Source: Pectobacterium versatile | GTDB lineage: Bacteria; Pseudomonadota; Gammaproteobacteria; Enterobacterales; Enterobacteriaceae | Assembly: GCF_020166435.1 (NCBI RefSeq) | Contig: NZ_JAINZP010000014.1 | Span: forward strand, 24,267 to 88,266 | DNA length: 64,000 nt | Direction of reading: 5' to 3' | In this document: positions 57,796-64,000 of the stretch, one piece after another | Numbering within the stretch: the stretch's first letter is position 1 | Layout of the letters: each line of letters starts with the position of its first letter | Made by a program: the position numbers and the translations under genes | The notes under the pieces: generated by a model | Databases searched by the model: none | What the model saw: only the letters and a program-made list of their open reading frames with translations | What the model was told of the DNA's origin: nothing

Positions 57796-58830
57796 ATGAA
57801 TATTACGATTTTAGGGGCTGGAAACTCAGGGCTAGGAATGGCCGCTCATATTTGTTACTTAGGTCATTCAGTGCGGTTATGGAATCGTAGCCCACAACGT
57901 TTGGAACCTATTATCGAAAAATCTGCATTGATATGTAGTGGGATGATTAATGGGAATTTTTTTCCTACGCTTGTGACCTGTGACCTATCAGAGGCTATAA
58001 ATGGAACGGAGTTAATAATAATAACAACACCAGCTACTGCTCATGAAAGCCTTGCTGAAGATTTAATGAAATTAAATTTACCACTAGCTCCAATATTACT
58101 GTCTCCAGGACGAACGTTAGGCGCATATAGTTTTGAACAAGTATTTAAAAGAAAAAATAAAAAAATTATTGTTGCTGAAGCACAAACGGTAATCCATACA
58201 TGCCGAGATCTTGGTGATGGGTATGTTCATATTTTTTCAATAAAACCTAGTGTAGAAATCAGTGGGATGAATAAAAATAGTACTGATAAAGTATATGAAA
58301 CAATACCTAATGAATTAAAAGAACATTATTCTGTGGCTGAAAATTGGATTAAAACGTCTTTAGGTAATATTGGTTTTGTATTACATTGCACCCCAATGTT
58401 GCTCAATACAGGATGGATTGAAAGTAAAGTTCATCGTTTTAATTTCTATCGTGATGGTATAACACCGAGAGTGGCTAGCCTTATTGAATCAATAGATGCA
58501 GAACGCTGTAGCATAGCGAAAAAATTGGATACTGATATCTTTACTATACATCAGTGGTTGAACAAAATGTATGGCACGCCGATAAGCGATCTGCATTCGA
58601 TGCTACAACAGACTGCGGCTTATCAATGTATTGACGCTCCTTGGGATATGTCTCATCGATATATATATGAAGATGTTCCATGTGGCTTGGTTCCTACAGA
58701 AGCGTTGGCAAAATATTTTAATATAGAAACACCCACTATCTCTTTGATAATAGACTTAGCATGCTGTCTTCTGGATTATGATTTCAGGTTGAATGGGCGA
58801 ATTATTCCTAAAGATATAGAGGCACTATGA
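57796..58830 (+). CDS. octopine/nopaline dehydrogenase-family protein
   Basis: The 344-aa protein has an N-terminal Rossmann fold with GAGNSGLGMAAHICYLGH and the C-terminal all-helical domain of the NAD/NADP octopine/nopaline dehydrogenase family (NTGWIESKVHRFNFYRDGIT; ESIDAERCSIAKKL; EDVPCGLVPTEALAKYF). Family members reductively condense an amino acid with a keto acid, or act on related substrates. Being in a glycosylation operon, it may make an opine-like acyl group or oxidise such a compound. It overlaps the next gene by 4 bp (ATGA), so the two are probably translated together and used in one pathway. Confidence 0.7.
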   Translation: MNITILGAGNSGLGMAAHICYLGHSVRLWNRSPQRLEPIIEKSALICSGMINGNFFPTLVTCDLSEAINGTELIIITTPATAHESLAEDLMKLNLPLAPILLSPGRTLGAYSFEQVFKRKNKKIIVAEAQTVIHTCRDLGDGYVHIFSIKPSVEISGMNKNSTDKVYETIPNELKEHYSVAENWIKTSLGNIGFVLHCTPMLLNTGWIESKVHRFNFYRDGITPRVASLIESIDAERCSIAKKLDTDIFTIHQWLNKMYGTPISDLHSMLQQTAAYQCIDAPWDMSHRYIYEDVPCGLVPTEALAKYFNIETPTISLIIDLACCLLDYDFRLNGRIIPKDIEAL

Positions 58831-60668
58831 CTATCGGGTTTGTTAAATCAGCACTGGATGCTCATACTTTGGGCATATCCACCGTAGCGAGTCTAATTGA
58901 AGAATGTGGTTTCAAAACCGTTATTGCATCCGCTGCTATTTGTAAAACAGTCGATCATATTAATGATGCTAATGCACGATATATATTTATTGAATGGTTA
59001 AAAGAAAATAATATATCAAGTTTAGGATACAGCTATCGCCTAGACCCAGTTCAAGGTTATCGTAGCTTCTCTATGCTAATCAATAGTCTACATATTGCTC
59101 TGGCTGAAAATAAATTACGTAGAATGCCAACTATATTTTTTGCTGGGTTACCTAAAACGTGTGAACTCGTACAAGAAGAGTATGGTAATAAATTTGAACT
59201 ATTTTCTGGTGATGAAACTCCGATAGAAACTTTGATTAAACTTAAAATTCCTGAGAATCTATTTCCATCATGGCTTATTAGCCAAAGTAAGTATGATGAT
59301 GGACGGATGAGTTTCGCGATAGAGTTAATAGATAAGGGAGATTACCATCAATCATTACCGCTATATGTACCTCCGTATGAGAACTACGCTAAATTCTCAG
59401 ATAATATTATTGAAAGATTAGGTGCAGTTTCACTACTTGAAGGTTCTGTTTTATGTAGGGCACATGTTGGGCCGTACTTAGAAGATCGGTTGGCCGCACT
59501 AGCCGAGTTTGATAGCTGGCTGAAAGTGCTCTCTGAAGCTGGACAACTCGACATCATCTCTGTGGGATCGTCGCAACTGACACAAGAACGATTTGGCTTA
59601 TCGTGGGATAATTTACCAAATGGTGGAGGTGTGCCAATTAACAGTGAAAAAGAATTTCGATATGTTCGTAATTCTGCTAAGTCGATGTTAGTGCGCGCGT
59701 ATTCTGGTACGAAAAATATTCCTGAATATGCGCAAATGATGGAAAGGACGATTAATTGTGCTTGGCATGCGTTATCGTTATGGTGGTTTAATAAGGCGGA
59801 TGGACGAGGTCCCCTATCTGTAGAACAATGTCTTAAAGAACACGTTAATACATTAGCATTTATCGGGAAATTCAATAAACCGTTTGAACCAAATGTTGCT
59901 CACCATTTTTCTTTTCGTGGATCTGATGATTTAACTGCTATCATTGCAACGTACTTGGCTGTAGCGGTTGCTAAGTTACAAGGCGTTAAGGATGTTATTC
60001 TGCAAACTATGCTGAATACGCCAAAAATAACGAGTGGAATTGCCGATTTAGTAAAATTTAGAACTATTCTTCGGCTTGTCAGACCATTATGTGATGCTAA
60101 TTTTAGAATACATGTTCAGCCAAGAGCAGGATTGGCCTACTTCAGTCCAAATTTATATAAGGCTAAATGCCAATTAGCGGCAGTATCTTGTATGATGGAT
60201 GATATTGAGCCAAACGATGCTAATAGTCCATCTATTGTTCATGTAGTGAGTTATTCAGAAGCAGTAGAGTTAGCTTCGCCCCCAGTTATCAATGAAAGTG
60301 TTAAAATTACACGACATGCAATAAAAGAGTATAGGCGATTAGGAGTCGGGCGTGATCTACTAGCAGGGGATGTGTCTGAGGAAATTAATTATAAAGTTAG
60401 CGAATCTTTGGGCGATGCTATTCTGATGATAAAGCATATGGAAAAAAATACGCCACAGTTATATAGCGCTAAAGGACTATATGAGGTTTATAGAAAAGGT
60501 TATTTTGCTGTTCCTAGCCTTTGGGACTGTCGTGAAGAATTAAAGAATGCCGTATCTTGGAAAACAAAAGTGATTGATGGTAGTACGCAAGTTGTTGATG
60601 AGCAGGGTAATAAAATATCTATGAGTGAAAGGCTTGCCATAATAGATGTAATATCAAAAATAGTTTAA
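58827..60668 (+). CDS. probable cobalamin-dependent mutase-like protein
   Basis: The 613-aa protein has an N-terminal Rossmann-like domain (residues 1-about 130) that opens with DAHTLG, the DxHxxG signature in which His is the lower axial ligand of cobalamin (Asp11, His13, Gly16), followed by SSLGYSY (SxL-like, near 64-66). The body (about 200-500) resembles a TIM-barrel mutase: NGGGVPIN, FEPNVAHHFSFRGSDDLT, GVKDVILQTMLNTP, FRIHVQPRAGLAYF. Glutamate mutase-type enzymes with this domain pair rearrange amino-acid carbon skeletons, for example glutamate to 3-methylaspartate. The reaction here is unknown; the motif is clear, the mutase assignment is inference. It starts inside the end of the dehydrogenase gene. 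Confidence 0.55.
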   Translation: MTIGFVKSALDAHTLGISTVASLIEECGFKTVIASAAICKTVDHINDANARYIFIEWLKENNISSLGYSYRLDPVQGYRSFSMLINSLHIALAENKLRRMPTIFFAGLPKTCELVQEEYGNKFELFSGDETPIETLIKLKIPENLFPSWLISQSKYDDGRMSFAIELIDKGDYHQSLPLYVPPYENYAKFSDNIIERLGAVSLLEGSVLCRAHVGPYLEDRLAALAEFDSWLKVLSEAGQLDIISVGSSQLTQERFGLSWDNLPNGGGVPINSEKEFRYVRNSAKSMLVRAYSGTKNIPEYAQMMERTINCAWHALSLWWFNKADGRGPLSVEQCLKEHVNTLAFIGKFNKPFEPNVAHHFSFRGSDDLTAIIATYLAVAVAKLQGVKDVILQTMLNTPKITSGIADLVKFRTILRLVRPLCDANFRIHVQPRAGLAYFSPNLYKAKCQLAAVSCMMDDIEPNDANSPSIVHVVSYSEAVELASPPVINESVKITRHAIKEYRRLGVGRDLLAGDVSEEINYKVSESLGDAILMIKHMEKNTPQLYSAKGLYEVYRKGYFAVPSLWDCREELKNAVSWKTKVIDGSTQVVDEQGNKISMSERLAIIDVISKIV

Positions 60669-60679
60669 AGGGTTAATAA

Positions 60680-61915
60680 ATGAAAGTCATTGTTCTTGCT
60701 GGTGGGTATGATCAAATAGCGCTAATTCAGGAACTGAAATCAAGAGACTGCTATGTGATTTTGATTGACTATAACAACGAACCTATAGCAGCATCGTATG
60801 CTGACAAGCACTATAATGATAGTACTATGGATGTAGATAGAGTAAAAATTATTGCTGAAGCTGAACAGGTCCAATTAATTACTACAGCTTGTACAGATCA
60901 GGCTCTTTTTGTTGCTGCGTTTGTATCCGAAAAACTTTCTTTGCCTTTTCCTTTGTCCAGTAAACTTGCATGCTCTCTTACTAATAAAAAATGGATGAAA
61001 GAAATTTTAATAAAAAATGAAATTCCTACAGCAAGACATATTCTTCACCATGGAATTATCGATTTGAAAGAACTGGAGAAGCTATCATACCCTATGGTTT
61101 TCAAACCTGTTGATGCTAATAGCTCTAAGGGGGTGAGTAAAGTTGAGTCTGTTGATGAATTAGGCATGGCTTTCACATATGCTTTAAAAAATAGCCGAAG
61201 TTCGATTGTGCTCTCTGAAGAATTTATCGAGGGGCAGGAACTATCAGTTGATTCATGGGTTGATTCGAATGGTGAAGCAGCTGTTTTGATGGTTAGCCGT
61301 TCTTTGAAAAATGCATCAGAAGAGAGTAATTTCCCGATTATTGCGTCTTTATATCCAGCGCGAGATAAAGGGTATATTGAGGAAAATATAAGTCCATTAA
61401 TAAAAAAAATTGCCAAAGCTTTTAATTTGTTAAACACACCTCTTTTAGTTCAAGTTATAGCAAATTCTAATGATATTAAAGTTATCGAACTCAGTGCAAG
61501 AATGGGAGGAGGGTGTAAACACCATTTTTTAAAGCATGTCACAGGGGTCGATACAATAAAGTTGCTTGTGGATGTTTTTCTTTCTAAGAAAATAGACTTT
61601 ATAGAACCTAGATATCAAGATAAATTTTATTTAATGAAGTACATTTATGCAGAAAATGGTGTTTTTTCAGGTGTTGAAGGTATGGGGGAATTAAAAAAAA
61701 ATGGGGTAATAGTGGATTATTACCCCACTAGAAAAGATAACTCAATAATTTCTGGATGTTCAACAAGTACTGATAGGGTTGGAGCAATGTTATTAACAGC
61801 CTCTAACTATGAAGAAATTTTTATGCTTCTAGATCAATGCTATGAAGAAATTTCTATTCCTGATAAGAATAGCAAGGTTGAATTAAAGAAAATTGATTTT
61901 CGTTCAATAGTGTAA
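60680..61915 (+). CDS. ATP-grasp carboxylate-amine ligase-like protein
   Basis: The 411-aa protein has an N-terminal pre-ATP-grasp domain (KVIVLAGGYDQIALIQELKS) and an ATP-grasp core (YPMVFKPVDANSSKGVSKV, Lys and glycine-rich loop; SEEFIEGQELSVDSWV; KVIELSARMGGGCKHHF, metal-binding Glu). Enzymes of this type join a carboxylate to an amine through an acyl phosphate. Next to a sugar aminotransferase, a natural role is to amidate the sugar amino group with an amino acid or acyl acid. This is the last gene of the cluster; GGGTTAAT precedes its start. Confidence 0.7.
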   Translation: MKVIVLAGGYDQIALIQELKSRDCYVILIDYNNEPIAASYADKHYNDSTMDVDRVKIIAEAEQVQLITTACTDQALFVAAFVSEKLSLPFPLSSKLACSLTNKKWMKEILIKNEIPTARHILHHGIIDLKELEKLSYPMVFKPVDANSSKGVSKVESVDELGMAFTYALKNSRSSIVLSEEFIEGQELSVDSWVDSNGEAAVLMVSRSLKNASEESNFPIIASLYPARDKGYIEENISPLIKKIAKAFNLLNTPLLVQVIANSNDIKVIELSARMGGGCKHHFLKHVTGVDTIKLLVDVFLSKKIDFIEPRYQDKFYLMKYIYAENGVFSGVEGMGELKKNGVIVDYYPTRKDNSIISGCSTSTDRVGAMLLTASNYEEIFMLLDQCYEEISIPDKNSKVELKKIDFRSIV

Positions 61916-61952
61916 TGGATTCCTTTCCAATATCGGTGCCAAGATAAATCAG

Positions 61953-61964
61953 AGGTCCGGACCT
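61953..61964 (+). terminator. short hairpin after the ATP-grasp gene
   Basis: AGGTCCGGACCT is a 12-bp palindrome followed by TTTT, 38 nt after the stop. A stem of only 4 bp with a CCGG loop is weak, but this is the only terminator-like sequence before the transposase remnant. Confidence 0.35.
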
Positions 61965-62043
61965 TTTTACTGACTTCGAAAAATTATACCCTGTAAATAA
62001 TTCTGTGTAACTGCCAACGTATTAAAGGTGATCGCTCAGGCGG

Positions 62044-62282
62044 TCACCGAACTCGATAATAAAACGGCTCATCACCAACCGCCAGTTTTTGCCGCGCATA
62101 GATAACAGGTGGCATATCACCCAGTGAGCGATGTTGGCGTTCCTCATTATATTCTGTGCGCCAGTCCTCTGTGAGTTCGCGCACTTCAGACAATGTTTTG
62201 AACAGATACATATCGAGTATTTCTGTTCGTAGCGTTTTGTTAAATCACTCGATAAATCCGTTACAGGCAGATCCCATGCCGT
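62044..62282 (-). pseudogene. C-terminal remnant of an IS3-family transposase
   Basis: On the minus strand the reading passes through NGFIE, a stop, then FNKTLRTEILDMYLFKTLSE and a tail with EERQHRSLGDMPPVIYARQKL, ending at TGA 62044-62046. This is the last about 75 residues of an IS3-type OrfB around its catalytic Glu, with an in-frame stop. The rest of the element is absent. Confidence 0.65.
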
Positions 62283-62626
62283 GTTCGGGCAGTAATGCAA
62301 CAGACTTCGACTGATACCGATAATCCGGCACCCGCGTCGTTCACTTATACCAACAAATCCTACTCGATGTACGTAGATGTCGGTAAAGTCTGGTTGACTG
62401 AAAACAGCGAATTTATAGCTAATTCACTGAATTTTAGGCATAAAAAAAGACCCACTACAGGATTCGAATTGGCCACGTATCTATATTGAAATAAAAGGAT
62501 TTTCACCAGTTCGAAAAACGTAGTGGCCCCCAAATGGGCCCCCAAACCTTTCTGGCTGGATTTTTTGCGGGTTATCCGCAGTAGGTGGTGGATTATATCC
62601 TGTTTTGGGGTAGGGCAGAATACGGC
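62283..62626. other. 344-bp gap between the IS remnant and vapC
   Basis: No convincing gene is seen. The stretch holds a large imperfect inverted repeat (62452-62526, separate entry) and a tandem GGCCCCCAAA repeat at 62525-62547. A 64-codon plus-strand frame (62295-62489) has no recognised family or ribosome site. Confidence 0.4.
62442..62526 (-). terminator. large hairpin terminator, probably of vapBC
   Basis: Two 21-nt arms (62452-62472 and 62506-62526) share CCACTAC, TTCGAA and TGG in inverted order, with 16-17 matches. On the minus strand the structure is followed by TCTTTTTTTATG. It lies about 100 bp past vapC on its strand. Confidence 0.55.
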
Positions 62627-63031
62627 TTATCGGTTGACCCAGTTTTCCACTCGTAGCCCTGGTACTCGCTCAAACTCACGCACATTGTTCGTTACCAGTA
62701 TTAAACCTGCGGACCGAGCATGACCGGCTAACATGGCATCATACGGGCCGATGGGGGTCCCTTGTTTTGCCAGCTCGGCACGAATTTGCCCGGTATGTAC
62801 GGCAGCGTCAAAGCCATAAGTTTGTACTTCCAGACGCGCAGAAAAACCTTCAATCACGGCGAGATTCTTTTCTGGGTTTACCGATTTCTCCGCGCCATAA
62901 ATCAGTTCCATCAGCGTGATAGCACTGATAGCAAACTGCCCGTAATGACGGTAAAAAGCGTCCCTGACTTCCTGCGGTTTATTCTTGATGGTGTAAATAC
63001 AAATATTGGTATCGAGCAGATATTTAAGCAT
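62627..63031 (-). CDS. vapC: VapC toxin (PIN-domain endoribonuclease)
   Basis: The 134-aa PIN-domain RNase belongs to the enteric VapC/MvpT group, known to cut initiator tRNA-fMet. The catalytic acids are visible: Asp7 (LLDTNICIYTIKNKP), Glu42 (ITLMELIYGAEKS) and Asp98 (GPYDAMLAGHARS), with TNNVREF near the end. It shares a base with the vapB stop, typical of toxin-antitoxin pairs. Together with the nearby IS remnant it suggests accessory DNA. Confidence 0.93.
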   Translation of the reverse strand: MLKYLLDTNICIYTIKNKPQEVRDAFYRHYGQFAISAITLMELIYGAEKSVNPEKNLAVIEGFSARLEVQTYGFDAAVHTGQIRAELAKQGTPIGPYDAMLAGHARSAGLILVTNNVREFERVPGLRVENWVNR

Positions 63032-63261
63032 CAGAAATCTTCCCTGATCTGATCATCTGGTTGCTCTCTAGCGATCATGAAGTCAGGCGTTACCCCTTCC
63101 TCTTCGAACCAACTGTCCCAGCTTTCGCCTGCCGGAGTAATGATACGTGTGCGACCAATCGCGACGATATCAACCTGCTTCACATCATCGGGCAGTGCAA
63201 CGGCTTTGGGGAGCCGTACCGCCTGGCTGCGGTTACTTTTAAATACTGTGGTTTTTTCCAT
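63031..63261 (-). CDS. vapB: VapB antitoxin
   Basis: This AbrB/SpoVT-type DNA-binding antitoxin of 76 aa (TTVFKSNRSQAVRLPKAVAL; VAIGRTRIITPAGESWDSWF) has a C-terminal tail that inhibits VapC. The frame opens at 63300, but ATG 63261 has AAGGAG six bases upstream and gives MEKTTVF, the usual VapB start. It autoregulates through an operator at 63286-63299. Confidence 0.93.
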   Translation of the reverse strand: MEKTTVFKSNRSQAVRLPKAVALPDDVKQVDIVAIGRTRIITPAGESWDSWFEEEGVTPDFMIAREQPDDQIREDF

Positions 63262-63285
63262 ATCGGTCTCCTTGGATAAATTTTG

Positions 63286-63299
63286 TGCTATTGATAGCA
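63286..63299. promoter_or_regulatory. vapBC operator palindrome
   Basis: TGCTAT-TG-ATAGCA is a perfect 6-bp inverted repeat with a 2-bp centre, 25 bp upstream of vapB. VapB-VapC complexes bind such palindromes to repress their own promoter. Confidence 0.65.
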
Positions 63300-63354
63300 T
63301 AGAATATTGATGGGATATGTCAATGGGATATACCTGCGTAACGTGATTGTTTAA

Positions 63355-64000
63355 TCACTTCGCCGCCAACATCCCCGGATAGTGTTTAGCGATTATGTCG
63401 TTCATCTTTTCGATCAAGTCAGGGCGTTTAAAGGTGAGATGCCCGGTGCCTTTTTGAAAGTAACGGACGCTAAAGAACTCATCCTCGTATTCCTGCTTGT
63501 GCGGATTATCGCGGATGTGGTCCATCAATCGGATGGTGACATCGCCTCGATTGTCAGGAATGGGTTTGCCATCCAGCAGATACAACATACGTTCCAAATC
63601 AGCCAGTTGATCGCGTCGCCAGCCCCAGTTCAGGCCAAAGCCCCAACGGTTGTAGGTCACCAGATTGCTGATGATGATTTTCTTGTCGAAGTAACAAGGG
63701 TGATTGGTCTTGTAATCCCACGATAGCCCTTTGAATACGTTAACTACGCCTCGCTCGAATACTTCCTGCTTGCTCTGATGAAGTTGTTCAAACGTGCTGA
63801 GGATATTGGCTTCGCTAATGACAGGTAGGTCACCCTCATCCAGATTTTTATGCCACTGGGTACGCGCTTCAGCATCCATCAGCGACAGCATGCCGGATTT
63901 CAGCATAAGGTCACGCCAGATATTGCGATCCAGCGTGCGGGTGATGGCAGGCATCGCCTTATTGGGCGTTTCTGTCAGCCAGCAATCGTAGCGATGCCCC
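63355..64000 (-). CDS. DUF4942-like protein, N-terminus outside window
   Basis: The frame is open from its stop at 63355 to the right edge. Residues upstream of the first Met (GHRYDCWLTETPNKA) look coding, so the real start lies beyond the window. The visible part has RNIWRDLMLKSGMLSLMDAEA and a C-terminal region with NNRGDVTIRLMDHI-like text (DNRGDVTIRLMDHIRD) and VRYFQKGTGHLTFKRPDL. I associate this pattern with DUF4942 proteins found on enteric integrative elements and prophages; the function is not known. Confidence 0.65.
   Translation of the reverse strand, partial: GHRYDCWLTETPNKAMPAITRTLDRNIWRDLMLKSGMLSLMDAEARTQWHKNLDEGDLPVISEANILSTFEQLHQSKQEVFERGVVNVFKGLSWDYKTNHPCYFDKKIIISNLVTYNRWGFGLNWGWRRDQLADLERMLYLLDGKPIPDNRGDVTIRLMDHIRDNPHKQEYEDEFFSVRYFQKGTGHLTFKRPDLIEKMNDIIAKHYPGMLAAK

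Noticed and set aside
62295..62489. 64-codon plus-strand frame between the IS remnant and vapC
   Set aside because: No ribosome site or recognised family, and it crosses one arm of the inverted repeat; probably a chance frame in mobile-element debris.

Overview
The window comes from a soft-rot enterobacterium, most likely Pectobacterium (Pectobacteriaceae). The protein sequences follow the E. coli flagellar proteins closely, almost residue for residue in places. Here, however, the flh, flg and fli genes form one continuous locus, whereas E. coli keeps them at separate sites. The identification rests on recognised protein families and gene order; no database search was run.

Layout. 1-1740: the end of an unknown gene, then a degenerate IS4 copy inside an interspersed intergenic repeat. 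1744-4703: a chemoreceptor gene with a sigma28 promoter, divergent from an EamA-type transporter gene. 4704-16457: the master regulator flhDC behind a long leader with a near-perfect CRP site, then motAB, cheA, cheW, a Tsr-like receptor, cheR, cheB, cheY and cheZ. 16701-20345: flhB, flhA, flhE. 20416-32302: flgN, flgM and flgA on the minus strand, divergent from flgBCDEFGHIJ and flgKL. 32497-34030: an IS3-family copy joined to an IS630-family remnant, at the convergent end of flgL and fliR. 34061-44936: fliR-Q-P-O-N-M-L and fliK-J-I-H-G-F on the minus strand, then fliE on the plus strand. 45767-49152: fliT, fliS and fliD, divergent from the flagellin gene fliC.

Directly after the fliC terminator lie six same-strand genes (49312-61915), several visibly A+T-rich. 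They encode two giant multidomain glycosyltransferases, a VioA-type sugar aminotransferase, an octopine/nopaline-dehydrogenase-family protein, a protein with a cobalamin-binding motif and a glutamate-mutase-like body, and an ATP-grasp ligase. The position and content fit a flagellin-glycosylation island. My hypothesis is that VioA makes the amino sugar, that the dehydrogenase, cobalamin protein and ATP-grasp ligase make and attach an unusual amino-acid-derived acyl group, and that the large transferases build the glycan on the short 290-residue flagellin. This set is the most unusual content of the window.

61920-64000 is accessory DNA: an IS3-family transposase remnant, a vapBC toxin-antitoxin pair with a palindromic operator, and a DUF4942-like gene running off the end. 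fliA and fliZ, which adjoin fliC in E. coli, are not in the window.

Regulation can be read directly. Six sigma28 promoters with exact 11-bp spacers precede both receptors, flgM, flgK, fliD and fliC. FlhDC-like boxes lie near flhB, flgA/flgB, fliL and fliE/fliF. Good hairpin terminators follow flgL, fliE and fliC, and one lies at the fliK/fliL junction.
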